A stretch of 64,000 bases of DNA from positions 38,200 to 102,199 of the forward strand of contig JADHTQ010000009.1 in NCBI GenBank assembly GCA_016784965.1, in the 5' to 3' direction. The notes under the pieces are model-generated. The model saw only the letters and a program-made list of their open reading frames with translations. It ran no database searches and was not told the DNA's origin. Origin of the DNA: Bacteriovoracaceae bacterium (GTDB lineage: Bacteria; Bdellovibrionota; Bacteriovoracia; Bacteriovoracales; Bacteriovoracaceae). Made by a program: the position numbers and the translations under genes. Positions 9,181-18,358 of the stretch are shown here, one piece after another; positions within the stretch are counted from its first letter, which is position 1; each line of letters starts with the position of its first letter.

Positions 9181-10593
9181 TTAAATTTTTATATCTTTTA
9201 CTATTTGATAAGTTTTTAAATAGTTAATTGCTTGAAGAACTTGATAATCTTCATTTGGAACATGCTTTTTAAAAATGCCATTATTTTTTGACTTAGTTTT
9301 TTTCTTTTTTCTAGCATTAATGGACTTAATGCGCCTTTCTCTTTGCTTGCTTTCTTCAAGCTCTCTAAGCCTCTTTTCTTCTTTAGTCTCGATAGTGGCA
9401 GTTAAGTGATTTCTCAAATCTTTTTCCCGAATAACTGCAAGCTCATCATCTCGATGCTCTTCAAACCAATTATTATCTAACATCTCTAACTCAATATCAG
9501 GTTTAATGCCAATTGCCTGAATTTTGCGACCAAGAGGTGTTAAGTATTGAGCAATCGTCAACTTAACTCCTTTTTCAACATCTATCTTTGCTACTGTCTG
9601 CACAGATCCCTTACCAAAAGACCTTGATCCCATAACAATAGCTCGTTTGGAGTCTTGTAAGGCTCCAGCTACAATTTCAGAAGCAGACGCAGAAGACCCA
9701 TTAATTAACACAGCAAGTGGCAAATCATATTCTTTATGACCAGTCTTCTTTACATATCTAACTTCTACATCTTTTTTATTTCTTCCTTCAGTTGAAACAA
9801 CTACTCCCTCTTTCATAAATATTGATGACACGTCAACTGCCTGCTCTAACAGTCCTCCTGGATTAGATCGTAGGTCAAAAATTATACCTTTGGCTCCACC
9901 ATGAGCTTTGGCTTCTTTTTTTAACTTCTTCAATGTTTCTGATACAGTTATTGCAGATCTTTTTTGAAACTGGGTTAACCTAATATAAATATAATTTTTC
10001 TTCACCAATGCAGACTTTACTGAGTTAGTTTTAATTATTTTCCTTGTTATTTCGTAATCTTTAATCCCATCCACACCATTTCGTGCAACACCTATTACTA
10101 CTTTTGTATTGGCCTTACCCTTCATTTTCTCAACGGCTTCTTCAAGAGTAAATCCAATTATTGATTTATGGTTAATGCGCACAATTTTGTCACCTGCTTT
10201 AAGGCCCACTTTAAAAGCAGGAGTATCCTCAATAGGTGTTATTATAACAATCATACCATCTTTGGCCGTTACTTCTATTCCTATCCCTCCAAACTCTCCT
10301 TTTGTATCCTCATGAATTTTAGTGAAAATATCTTTATGTAAAAAAGTAGAATGGGGGTCGAGTGTTCCCAACATGCCCTTAATTGCACCTTGAATTAACT
10401 TTTCAGTATCAACTTCTCTGTAATATTGCCCTTCAATTAAATTCAATACCTTGGTAAATAACTCCAGCTTTTCAAAACGCGACTTGGAAGATGCCCAAGA
10501 TGGTTGTATGGAAGTCATACATAGAAAAACTATTAAAAACATCACTGCACAAAGGGGAAAACGCCGTTCCCTTTTATAAATATTCGTTTTCAT
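9181..10593 (-). CDS. ctpA: C-terminal processing peptidase (S41 family)
   Basis: 470 residues. Signal peptide or N-terminal anchor (residues about 13-35), a PDZ domain (EFGGIGIEVTAKDG through MKGKANTKV), then the tail-specific protease domain with catalytic Ser in NGSSASASEI and catalytic Lys in GSRSFGKGSVQT. The last ~100 residues are a basic, charged extension. Periplasmic proteases of this type trim lipoproteins and peptidoglycan hydrolases, and ctp next to envC is a frequent arrangement. AGGTG precedes the ATG. Seven bases separate it from envC and three from xseA. Confidence 0.95.
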   Translation of the reverse strand: MKTNIYKRERRFPLCAVMFLIVFLCMTSIQPSWASSKSRFEKLELFTKVLNLIEGQYYREVDTEKLIQGAIKGMLGTLDPHSTFLHKDIFTKIHEDTKGEFGGIGIEVTAKDGMIVIITPIEDTPAFKVGLKAGDKIVRINHKSIIGFTLEEAVEKMKGKANTKVVIGVARNGVDGIKDYEITRKIIKTNSVKSALVKKNYIYIRLTQFQKRSAITVSETLKKLKKEAKAHGGAKGIIFDLRSNPGGLLEQAVDVSSIFMKEGVVVSTEGRNKKDVEVRYVKKTGHKEYDLPLAVLINGSSASASEIVAGALQDSKRAIVMGSRSFGKGSVQTVAKIDVEKGVKLTIAQYLTPLGRKIQAIGIKPDIELEMLDNNWFEEHRDDELAVIREKDLRNHLTATIETKEEKRLRELEESKQRERRIKSINARKKKKTKSKNNGIFKKHVPNEDYQVLQAINYLKTYQIVKDIKI

Positions 10594-10600
10594 CTTAATT

Positions 10601-11704
10601 TCACCTCAAAATTTTATTACGAAATTTGTCTTCCATTATTTGAATTGTGTTCTGAGCAATATTTTTTTTTCTGACCTCAAAATAAAGTCGACCCAACTTA
10701 CCGCCTGCATTCTTAGTATATCCTACTATATCACCACTAGAAATGGCCATCCCCTTTTTCACTTTCGGTCCAAACTCTCCTAATAAAATTGATCTGATAT
10801 CCTCACCGTGATCAATCATCACAACATTTCCATAGCTAGCTAAAGACCCGACATAAACAACCTTACCTGACCTAGATGCTAAAACGGGACGAACATCTTT
10901 AAACTTATAAGTTATGCCTTTTGTCTTATATTCGACTCCAGCAAAATCCTCAAGAGGTGTGTTAAATCTAATTGCAAGCTTAAGAACTTCTCTATTTTTT
11001 TTGGCAACCTCTCCCAGGTTTCTCTTTTTATGCTTTATTCGATCCTTTAATTTGGCATATTTAATTTCAAGAAGTTCTTTTTCTCTGATGTCCTTTAAGT
11101 AAGCATCCGTAGCTACTTTTTTATTTGCTTCCATATCATTTAGCATTGTCAATAAGTCTGATTCTAGTGCATGATGTTTTGCAATTCTTTTTCTCATTAT
11201 AGAAATCATTTTCTTTAATTCTTGGTTTTCTCTCATCGATGCTTTAACTACCTTAATTTTTTTCTGCAATCTCTTTATAAATATTTTTGTGCTTAGTAAA
11301 TTGGCGGAATCTTCGTTATCTTCTACAGCGTTAACTATAACACCTCTTAAAATTTTCTTGGTTTCTTGATATATTCCCTTTAATTTTCCTTCTCTTTGTA
11401 TCAACTCTTTTTTAAGAGTAAAAATTTTATCTTCTATGCGGTTTACACTTTTCACAACTTGCAAATATCTCTTGTTTTTTTCGCCAAGTTTTTTTTCCAA
11501 ACGATCTATTTCATTGCTTAAACCTTTAATGCTCTTTCTAAGATTGGATATTTGCATATGCATCGTATAAAAAGATCTATTTGATTTAGCGATATCTTTT
11601 GACGTTTTAATATTTGCGTGTACCACACTGATACATATAAATTGTAAAAATATAAGTACAAAAAAACCTTTCAAAGCAATCCCGTAAATGGCCTTAAAGC
11701 ACAT
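10601..11704 (-). CDS. envC: EnvC-like murein hydrolase activator (degenerate M23/LytM)
   Basis: 367 residues: signal peptide (to about residue 30), a long charged coiled coil (about 50-240), then a LytM/M23-type domain near the C terminus (VLASRSGKVVYVGSLASYGNVVMIDHGEDI). The usual zinc ligands HxxxD and HxH of active M23 enzymes are not evident, as in EnvC, which activates amidases rather than cutting peptidoglycan. It lies directly after ftsX, matching the known FtsEX-EnvC partnership at the division site. The function is well supported by context; the symbol is by homology of architecture. Confidence 0.85.
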   Translation of the reverse strand: MCFKAIYGIALKGFFVLIFLQFICISVVHANIKTSKDIAKSNRSFYTMHMQISNLRKSIKGLSNEIDRLEKKLGEKNKRYLQVVKSVNRIEDKIFTLKKELIQREGKLKGIYQETKKILRGVIVNAVEDNEDSANLLSTKIFIKRLQKKIKVVKASMRENQELKKMISIMRKRIAKHHALESDLLTMLNDMEANKKVATDAYLKDIREKELLEIKYAKLKDRIKHKKRNLGEVAKKNREVLKLAIRFNTPLEDFAGVEYKTKGITYKFKDVRPVLASRSGKVVYVGSLASYGNVVMIDHGEDIRSILLGEFGPKVKKGMAISSGDIVGYTKNAGGKLGRLYFEVRKKNIAQNTIQIMEDKFRNKILR

Positions 11705-11707
11705 TAA

Positions 11708-12499
11708 TTAAATACTCCAAGACTGTTTATGTAGAAACACAAACGCGCTAAGTATCATGAAAGTGGAGATTATTCCGACAATTCCCCACTGGTTATTTTG
11801 CATAATTAGAAGTGGCAATAGGGATAATGCAATCAGTGCGACGATAGCGCTGAATATAATTTTATACCCAACCTTTTTCTTTCTTTGAAACTGCTCAATG
11901 ACATAAGACACTTCACTGATAGACTTTTTAAGAGACAACAGTGAGATTACCCATGCAGCAATTGCAATAAATATAAAAGTATGAAAAGACCATTTCTTAA
12001 CAAAAAGAAGTAATTCATGCCCTTTTTTTGCTTGAACATCTGGGTCTCGTGTAGCCCCAAGAGTTATATCTTTTTTGCCAACTAAGCGGCTTAAATAATC
12101 TCTTATAAGGTTCTGAGTCCTTTGCTGTATTTCATTTTTAAAGACAATCTTCATACCGACATAATCTAAATTAAAAACTTCAGATGATAGTCCAAGATCA
12201 AAGTTACCCATGATCTCTTTCACCTGCCCCCTGATTTTTTCTTGTGACAGAGTAAACACCTTCTGTACTCCGGGCAGTTGCGCTATCTTGCGCAAATACC
12301 TCAAATGATTTTCTTTGGCCGATATTAATGCATAAAAATATGGACCTGATATATCAGTTGGAAACGACGAATGTAATTTTGCCTCAAAAGAATTTTTAGC
12401 TCCGGACGATATTATCAATAAACCCGTAAGAAAGGCAAAAACAAAGGCCCGAACAGGGACGCTTTTAGCGATTTTTATAAATTGAATTAAATAAAACAT
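11708..12499 (-). CDS. ftsX: cell division protein FtsX (ABC-type permease)
   Basis: 263 residues, somewhat short for FtsX. One N-terminal helix (about 15-33), a periplasmic loop of about 140 residues, then three C-terminal helices: the four-helix FtsX topology. It overlaps ftsE by 13 bases and is followed by the EnvC gene, so the gene order ftsE-ftsX-envC makes the assignment much stronger than the sequence alone. FtsX transmits FtsE ATPase cycles across the inner membrane to the periplasmic amidase activator. Confidence 0.85.
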   Translation of the reverse strand: MFYLIQFIKIAKSVPVRAFVFAFLTGLLIISSGAKNSFEAKLHSSFPTDISGPYFYALISAKENHLRYLRKIAQLPGVQKVFTLSQEKIRGQVKEIMGNFDLGLSSEVFNLDYVGMKIVFKNEIQQRTQNLIRDYLSRLVGKKDITLGATRDPDVQAKKGHELLLFVKKWSFHTFIFIAIAAWVISLLSLKKSISEVSYVIEQFQRKKKVGYKIIFSAIVALIALSLLPLLIMQNNQWGIVGIISTFMILSAFVFLHKQSWSI

Positions 12500-13206
12500 G
12501 CATGCCCCGCATACACTAATCGACCCCCATTTAAGTGGACAATCCTTCCTGTAAATTTTCTAACCAATTCTGTATTATGAGATGCCCAAATAACTGTAAG
12601 TCCTCTTTTTGAGTTATAAAAACTTAATACTTCATAGAGCTTTTTTGCATTATCAAAGTCAAGTGAACTGGTTGGCTCATCAGCAATAAAGACGTCGGGT
12701 CTTGTAAGCAGTGCCCTAATGATTGCAACTTTTTGCTTCAGACCACCATTTGCATGTTTAACTTTCAAGTATAGGCGATCTGTTATACCAAATATATCTG
12801 ATAACTCTTTCAAATCATTGTAAAATTCTTTTTTTGACTTGTAAGACATGGAGTCATGGGCCAAACTCAAATTTTCTTCGCAGCTTTTGTGTGGCAGTAG
12901 TCTTAGTTCCTGAAAAACTTGTGACATAAAAACTGGTGATGTTGCCCTTCTAGAGGTGGGCAGAATTACTTTTCCTTGGGCAGGAATTAACTCCCCTGAC
13001 AACACTCGCAGAAGAGTTGTCTTTCCAGCACCTGAAGCGCCTGTAATAAAAAGAATTTCGCCTGCATCTATTGATAGTTTAATCGATTTTAAAGCATCAA
13101 TATTTCCAAAAGAAACGCTAACATTCTCTAAATAGAAGAAGTTGTTGAAATTTTTTGAAAAATTAACCGTTTGAGGAGTTGTTTTGTGTAGAAAACTCTG
13201 TAGCAT
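12487..13206 (-). CDS. ftsE: cell division ATP-binding protein FtsE
   Basis: 239 residues from the ATG at 13206, which has AAGGAAAGG just upstream; an in-frame TTG at 13227 lacks support. Walker A GASGAGKTTLL, Q-loop region with the FtsE-type phrase FQELRLLPHKS, Walker B FIADEPTSSLD and a switch histidine (IWASHN) are all present. The ABC signature is unusual: KHANGGLKQKVAI where FtsE normally has LSGGEQQRV. The protein has an extra ~20 residues at the N terminus. It energises FtsX. First gene of the minus-strand envelope cluster. Confidence 0.88.
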   Translation of the reverse strand: MLQSFLHKTTPQTVNFSKNFNNFFYLENVSVSFGNIDALKSIKLSIDAGEILFITGASGAGKTTLLRVLSGELIPAQGKVILPTSRRATSPVFMSQVFQELRLLPHKSCEENLSLAHDSMSYKSKKEFYNDLKELSDIFGITDRLYLKVKHANGGLKQKVAIIRALLTRPDVFIADEPTSSLDFDNAKKLYEVLSFYNSKRGLTVIWASHNTELVRKFTGRIVHLNGGRLVYAGHACFI

Positions 13207-13360
13207 AAGACCTTTCCTTAAGTCCAATAATCAAATCATCCTGATCCGTTAGAACAGCAGCTAAGCCAATGTTCACACCATATATTTTAACCCAAGAGTT
13301 ATACTAAAGTAAAGCAAAAGATATTCAGGTAGGACAGTTAACGTGTTGTTATTACAAGTA

Positions 13361-13573
13361 CTAATGAATTTTTTTCACTTTCTTTTGTCTTTTCCGTTTG
13401 CCCCAAATTTTTTCGGCAGCACTTTCTAGCATTATAGAGGCTTCACGCCTTAGATGGTTGTCGTGAATAAACCTATAAAAGTTTTCAACTTCTGGATTAT
13501 TCCTAAATTGACCCCCAAAGTTTGGAACTCTCTTCTTTGCACCTACTTCTTCCTGCGTTGTTTCATTAGTCAT
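13361..13573 (-). CDS. small conserved hypothetical protein
   Basis: 70 residues. A GGAGG box lies nine bases before the ATG, which supports translation. The protein is charged, with an acidic N terminus, a middle helix (VENFYRFIHDNHLRREASIML) and a strongly basic tail (GKRKRQKKVKKIH) that could bind nucleic acid. It has no membrane segment or cysteine. Unknown family. It sits just after the sigma-54-activator-like gene on the same strand with a 57-base gap, and may be cotranscribed with it. Confidence 0.65.
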   Translation of the reverse strand: MTNETTQEEVGAKKRVPNFGGQFRNNPEVENFYRFIHDNHLRREASIMLESAAEKIWGKRKRQKKVKKIH

Positions 13574-13630
13574 TGGTTAAATCCTCCAAGGAGAAATTGT
13601 ACGTTGTTGTTGATGACTGTTCAAGTACTT

Positions 13631-15178
13631 TTACCGCTCAATCATACCGTAGTTATGTAGCTTGTTATATAAAGTTTTAACTGTAATTCCTAATGCCTTG
13701 GCAGCCTTTGTTTTATTTCCACCCAAGTGCTCGAGAGTTAAGCAAATATGTTTTCTTTCGAGTTCATTTAGAGTTATTTCTGAAAACTTAGATACATCTT
13801 CTTGTTGTTTTTCTTCTTCTCTCATCACTTCACAGTTGATAACCTTTTCTGGAAGATGACACTCTTCAACAATTTTTCCGTCAGCTAATATGTACGCGCG
13901 CTCAACAATATTTTTTAGCTCGCGTACGTTCCCGGGCCAAAAATACTCTGTTAGGACCTTAATAACTCCTGGTGCAAATGACTTATGCCCTTCTAGAGTT
14001 TTAGTACTATTTAAAAAATATGTGGCAAGTAACTCAATATCATCAGTTCGCTCGCGCAAAGCTGGAACATCTATAGTCATAGTGCTCAATGCATAAAACA
14101 GATCTTCTCTGAAGTTATTGGCAACGACTTCACCATTTAAATCTTTATCTGTTGAAGTAATAACTCTTACATCTGACCTAAATGGAACTTGTCCGCCAAC
14201 TCTAAAAGCAATTTCTTCTTTGATAAAATGAAGAAGTTTTGCCTGTAGAGTAGTAGAAAGAGAGCATATAGAGTTAATATATAAAGTACCACCATTTGCT
14301 TTTTCTAAAATACCAATAAGACCTTGAGAAGCAGAGTTGGAAAAACCACCTGTTTCTTGGCCAAATAGCTCAATTTCAAGCTGTGATTCTTGATACGATG
14401 AACAATCGATTGCTACAAATGGACGCCCACTTCTTTCACTCCTGCAGTGAATTCTTCTAGCGGTCATCTCTCTGCCTGAGCCTATCTCTCCTTGAATGAG
14501 AACGTTGACATCAGTTAATGATAGCTTGTCTGCTAATGTGCGTAAGGTTTCAACTGATTTTGATTTACCTACAATCTCTTGTTCACACACTTTGAGGGAG
14601 TCAGCTAACTGCAACCCTTTTTCTTTATCTTCTAACTCTTTGTCTTTCTTTTCGATTTTTTTAAGCAGCGTTTCATTTAGAGCTTTTGCCTGTAAATACA
14701 TTTTCATATTAGCAATTGGTCGCCCCAACTGATCAATAATTGATTGAATGCTGATCATATCGTTTCTAGAAAATTCACGTTTGCCCGATGTACTTTGTAA
14801 GTGTAGGGTTGCCAAAATGACACCTTCATGTGCAATTGGTACACATAATTCCGCTTTTACATTGTTGTTATTTCCTGCAAAAAGGGGGTCTCTTTCAGCA
14901 TTGTTGCTAAAATATGACCTCTTTGTACGAATAACATAGCCAGCTAGCCCTTCACCCTTTTTCAAGACTTCGCCGCCTAGTGCTGCAGTTTCGTTTTCGG
15001 CAATCAACTCCACAGATGTTTCGTCTATGGCCCTATAAATTCTTACTTGCTCAACATCATTATTGTTGTAAAAGAATTTTGACATCTCGCTGAAAAATTC
15101 TGACTCATCCAAGGTTGACAATAAAGTAGACGATAATGCTTGAATCTCTGTCGAAACTTTTATTGCTAAATTATTCAT
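13631..15178 (-). CDS. sigma-54-activator-like regulator with inactivated AAA+ motifs
   Basis: 515 residues: GAF domain (about 20-160), short coiled coil (165-195), AAA+ domain of the NtrC type (200-440) and a Fis-type HTH (470-513, GGNKTKAAKALGITVKTLYNKL). The fold landmarks are all in order, but the catalytic ones are altered. Walker A reads GEIGSGRE (Lys to Arg236); the GAFTGA loop is replaced by GGFSNS (277-282); Walker B reads GGTLYINS (Asp/Glu to Asn302/Ser303); and the second arginine-finger position is Ala363. It is therefore unlikely to hydrolyse ATP or remodel sigma-54 and may act as a simple DNA-binding regulator responding to a ligand in GAF. It has its own promoter upstream. Confidence 0.9.
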   Translation of the reverse strand: MNNLAIKVSTEIQALSSTLLSTLDESEFFSEMSKFFYNNNDVEQVRIYRAIDETSVELIAENETAALGGEVLKKGEGLAGYVIRTKRSYFSNNAERDPLFAGNNNNVKAELCVPIAHEGVILATLHLQSTSGKREFSRNDMISIQSIIDQLGRPIANMKMYLQAKALNETLLKKIEKKDKELEDKEKGLQLADSLKVCEQEIVGKSKSVETLRTLADKLSLTDVNVLIQGEIGSGREMTARRIHCRSERSGRPFVAIDCSSYQESQLEIELFGQETGGFSNSASQGLIGILEKANGGTLYINSICSLSTTLQAKLLHFIKEEIAFRVGGQVPFRSDVRVITSTDKDLNGEVVANNFREDLFYALSTMTIDVPALRERTDDIELLATYFLNSTKTLEGHKSFAPGVIKVLTEYFWPGNVRELKNIVERAYILADGKIVEECHLPEKVINCEVMREEEKQQEDVSKFSEITLNELERKHICLTLEHLGGNKTKAAKALGITVKTLYNKLHNYGMIER

Positions 15179-15243
15179 TGTTTAACTCCCGAACACTAAT
15201 TGTTAACAAAAGGCAACATTTTAACGCCAATATCTATTGACAC

Positions 15244-15271
15244 ATAGTATCATTGTTTGAAAATTTTACAA
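15244..15271 (-). promoter_or_regulatory. promoter of the sigma-54-activator-like gene
   Basis: On the minus strand TTGTAA (15271-15266) is followed after 16 bases by TACTAT (15249-15244), preceded by an extended -10 TG. It lies about 65 bases upstream of the ATG at 15178, inside the gap after tolB. Confidence 0.45.
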
Positions 15272-15276
15272 GACAA

Positions 15277-15292
15277 AAACACTCAGGTGTTT
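15277..15292. terminator. weak bidirectional hairpin after tolB
   Basis: AAACAC (15277-15282) and GTGTTT (15287-15292) form a 6-bp stem with a four-base loop. On the minus strand it is followed by TTTTTG, consistent with termination after tolB. The stem is short and AT-rich, so the call is tentative. Confidence 0.4.
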
Positions 15293-15347
15293 ACTTTTTT
15301 CACAGTATTCTTATATTTTCAATTAGTTAGGGCCGTACAATAATTAT

Positions 15348-16694
15348 TCAGTTCGACCAGCGAGGAGTGATGCAATTTCCGAAGTTTTTGGTGATGGCCT
15401 TAATAATTTCACCATCTTTACCCATAATATAGATGTTTTGGATCGCTTTTGTACGACTAAGGACCCTTTGTGAAGAAAATATTATGAATTCTCCATCTTT
15501 TGAAAAGCTGGGGTCCTCATTTGAGCCAAATTGTTTGGTCAAGCGAGAAAGGCCTGTACCATCAGTATTAATTCTGAATATGTCAAAACGTTGGTCAAGC
15601 CATGAGGAGAAAACTATTGTCTTGCCATCAGGGGAAAACCTAGGTGTCGCATTGTATTTCCCAACATAGCTTATTCTTCTAATCTCTTTTTCTATACCTG
15701 CAGGATTTAAGGTATAGACCATAGCAGCACCAGATCTTCCCGATAAAAATGCCATCTTATTGCCGACAGCAGTAAATGAGGGATCTACGTCAATGGCAAA
15801 GTGCTTGGTAACTCTTTTAATTTTCTTGGTTTTTAGGTCCATTATATATATTTCAGCATTACCAACATGACTTAAAGTTAATGCTATCTTATCACCACCT
15901 GGGAGAAATATTGCACCCGAGTTAATGCCTCGCCTTGAAGAGATAAGATAATCATCTTTCTCTTTAAGGTCATACACTCTAAGGTTAATATTTCTTCTTC
16001 GCCTGCCGGTTCTCTCCTTTATAAGGCTATATAATATTTTGGTTCCATCGGGAGATATGGCAGGAGAAATAACAGTTGCTTTGTAGTTTGTTATTCTCCT
16101 TATATTGTGTCCGTCAAAATCCATGATGTATAATTCTTTGATCATCTTACCTTTTTTACTCAATACATCAGATACAAATGAAATCTTGGAATTAAAAATA
16201 GAGTCTTTTTTAACTATTTTTTTATATATTGCTTGGGCTATTTTGTGCCCAATAGCTCTATCATTAACGCGCAAAGGGCCACCTTGTAGCTGCAACAATG
16301 GGGTTTTATTAGTTATATTGAATACAGTAATTTTAAATCTAAGTTTGCCATCCTGGATAAAAAAGGTTGATCTACATAGATAATTTACTCCTCTGGCACT
16401 CCAATACTCATACACAGGAGCCAAATCTGCATCTTTTCTCAATGATTTAAATGACTTGATTCCAAAAATTCTTTTATAAAATGAAAAATCGTCCTTTAAC
16501 AGTTGCACCAACTGCATCGCAACCTTTTGATATTTAGTGGAAATGTCGGCTTCTCTAAAATAGGGTGCCTCAAAATACATCTGATCTTTAACCAGCGTCG
16601 CCTCACCTACTGGGATTACTGTAAGGCCATCAATGGCAGCCGCTAAATTGCCGGAAAAAAGTAGAAACAGGTACAATCCTACAAATTTTTTCAT
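15348..16694 (-). CDS. tolB: Tol-Pal system beta-propeller protein TolB
   Basis: 448 residues. Signal peptide, an N-terminal alpha/beta domain (residues about 25-170) and a six-bladed propeller with repeated TolB/WD40-like blades: ISPDGTKILYS, DPSFTAVGNKMAFLS, PRFSPDGKTIVFSS and DPSFSKDGEFIIFSS are visible. TolB is periplasmic and links the TolQRA motor to Pal at the outer membrane. AAGGAG precedes the ATG. It lies downstream of tolQ-tolR-tolA with a sirtuin gene in between; no pal gene is seen in the window. Confidence 0.93.
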   Translation of the reverse strand: MKKFVGLYLFLLFSGNLAAAIDGLTVIPVGEATLVKDQMYFEAPYFREADISTKYQKVAMQLVQLLKDDFSFYKRIFGIKSFKSLRKDADLAPVYEYWSARGVNYLCRSTFFIQDGKLRFKITVFNITNKTPLLQLQGGPLRVNDRAIGHKIAQAIYKKIVKKDSIFNSKISFVSDVLSKKGKMIKELYIMDFDGHNIRRITNYKATVISPAISPDGTKILYSLIKERTGRRRRNINLRVYDLKEKDDYLISSRRGINSGAIFLPGGDKIALTLSHVGNAEIYIMDLKTKKIKRVTKHFAIDVDPSFTAVGNKMAFLSGRSGAAMVYTLNPAGIEKEIRRISYVGKYNATPRFSPDGKTIVFSSWLDQRFDIFRINTDGTGLSRLTKQFGSNEDPSFSKDGEFIIFSSQRVLSRTKAIQNIYIMGKDGEIIKAITKNFGNCITPRWSN

Positions 16695-16757
16695 AAGCGT
16701 TTACTCCTTCTAAACAAAGTAAAAAACTTTGATAGAAATCAGTATACACAGTAAAGT

Positions 16758-17480
16758 TCAATTTTGAAAAAGATTTCCCTTTGCATCACTCCAAATCTTC
16801 TCTAAACACTCAGAAGCATTACCTCGATGAACTTGATCAAACACACCTATATTATCAGCAGCATCTAAGTTGACAAGGATAGTTTTTGCACCAAAGCCTT
16901 TTGCTACATGAACAAACTGTGCCGCAGGGTAAACTACACCGCTGGTACCTATGGCCATAAACAATGTTGCTCTTTTTAAAGCGGCTTGGATTTCTTCCAT
17001 AAAAAAAGGTGTCTCTCCAAACCATACAATGTGGGGGCGCCATGCTTTAGATGTTTGGCAGTTGGGACAAGGTACATCTATATTGTGATAATCAATTGGT
17101 CCCCAAGTTGCCCCACAACTAAGGCAGCGGCCTTTCATAATCTCACCATGCAAATGGAGGAGGTTTTTGCTGCCGGCTTGTTCATGCAGATTATCAACGT
17201 TTTGGGTCACTAACAAAAAATTATCTTTATGGGCTGCCTCTATTTCGACTAAAATTTCATGAGCACGATTGGGTTTTGCATTTTTCACACCATCTTGTCG
17301 CCAACGATAGAAATCCCACACCAGTTTAGGGTCCCTGGCAAATGCCGAAGGTGTGGCCAAATCTTCAAAACGGTGGTTTTGCCAAAGACCTCCATTGCTG
17401 CGAAAAGTTGGCACTTTCGACTCTGCAGAAACTCCTGCTCCAGTCAACACTACTAAAAAATCTGATTTACCCTGCTCCAT
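16758..17480 (-). CDS. cobB: NAD-dependent protein deacylase (sirtuin, CobB type)
   Basis: 240 residues, normal for bacterial sirtuins. GAGVSAESKVPTFR binds NAD, TQNVDNLHEQAG and the catalytic His in HLHGEI follow, and two CxxC pairs (CLSC, CPNC) hold the structural zinc. FYRWR supplies the Tyr-x-x-Arg pair known from class III sirtuins that remove succinyl and other acidic acyl groups. It should act on acyl-lysines in the cytoplasm. AAAGG precedes the ATG. Its position between tolA and tolB is unusual and is probably just operon membership. Confidence 0.95.
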   Translation of the reverse strand: MEQGKSDFLVVLTGAGVSAESKVPTFRSNGGLWQNHRFEDLATPSAFARDPKLVWDFYRWRQDGVKNAKPNRAHEILVEIEAAHKDNFLLVTQNVDNLHEQAGSKNLLHLHGEIMKGRCLSCGATWGPIDYHNIDVPCPNCQTSKAWRPHIVWFGETPFFMEEIQAALKRATLFMAIGTSGVVYPAAQFVHVAKGFGAKTILVNLDAADNIGVFDQVHRGNASECLEKIWSDAKGNLFQN

Positions 17481-17516
17481 AGATACCTTTAGTCTTACTT
17501 GTCTCCCTCACAGGTT

Positions 17517-18326
17517 TTATAAAGGGAATCCCATTATCATATCACCTCGCAGTAGCCTATAAGCTATTTTTTTAGGAACTCGTGGAAATGGAGAAGCACG
17601 CTTGATTGTATTTAGAGCAATTCCATCATATTCCTCGCTACCACTAGATTCTATCACCTCTACTTTTAATAATTTCCCAGCACCATCTAGGTATAAACGA
17701 ATTCGACACTTTAAATCTTGAGACTTTAAGTAGCTGGGAAGTCTCCAAAATGGCCTCAATAAATCACGGATGCTTTTTTGCCCGTACTCGGTAAAAAGTG
17801 TTGCCTCTTTAGTGTTATTTATATTATCGCCGTATAATGCCTTTCCCTTTTTCAATTTATTACCAGCTAAGATCAACTGTTTAAACTCTTTATGTAATAC
17901 GTTCTCTGCACTCGCCTTCTTTGCCCCTTTTTTGTTAACCTTAATTTTTTTTCTTCCAATAGCTTTTAACATTTTTAAAAAATTACGTTTCTTTTTACGC
18001 TTTTTTTTAATTAAAAATTTAGGTCCTTTGCTTGTATCTTTTGCTTTCGATGCAGTGACTTTTGCCAGCTTTTTTGCAGGTCTTTTATATGTAGAAAATG
18101 TTTTTAACTCTTTTAGTGTATATTTAGGCATGGCTACCAAGTCCACACGTACTACCCTGGAGGCAAGCATCTTACTAAATTCTTTATTCCTGTTTTCTAA
18201 CTCTCTTTTTGAAACATAAGATAAAATTGAAAATGCTGCCAATATAATGATATGTAACAGCACCGATTTGATCAGTGCCTGTTTTGCATCTGGGTCAATT
18301 GTAAAAAATTTAGTAAAAGCAATCAT
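17517..18326 (-). CDS. tolA: TolA/TonB-type energy-transducing protein
   Basis: 269 residues. One N-terminal membrane helix (about 20-40), a very lysine-rich periplasmic stalk (about 80-150, with runs such as KKKRKKK), and a C-terminal TonB/TolA-like domain (CRIRLYLDGAGKLLKVEVIESSG followed by FPRVP). The architecture and position directly after tolQ and tolR make TolA the likely role: a periplasm-spanning link driven by the proton-motive TolQR motor. It could equally be called TonB from the C-terminal domain alone. The start lacks a strong ribosome-binding site. Confidence 0.8.
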   Translation of the reverse strand: MIAFTKFFTIDPDAKQALIKSVLLHIIILAAFSILSYVSKRELENRNKEFSKMLASRVVRVDLVAMPKYTLKELKTFSTYKRPAKKLAKVTASKAKDTSKGPKFLIKKKRKKKRNFLKMLKAIGRKKIKVNKKGAKKASAENVLHKEFKQLILAGNKLKKGKALYGDNINNTKEATLFTEYGQKSIRDLLRPFWRLPSYLKSQDLKCRIRLYLDGAGKLLKVEVIESSGSEEYDGIALNTIKRASPFPRVPKKIAYRLLRGDMIMGFPL

Positions 18327-18358
18327 ACTATTAACTTTTTAATAAGCAATACAAACGT

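Noticed and set aside
17770..18219. 149-codon open frame on + strand
   Set aside because: Mirror of the lysine-rich stalk of the TolA/TonB-like gene; Leu/Phe/Ser-rich translation typical of antisense to AAA/AAG codons.
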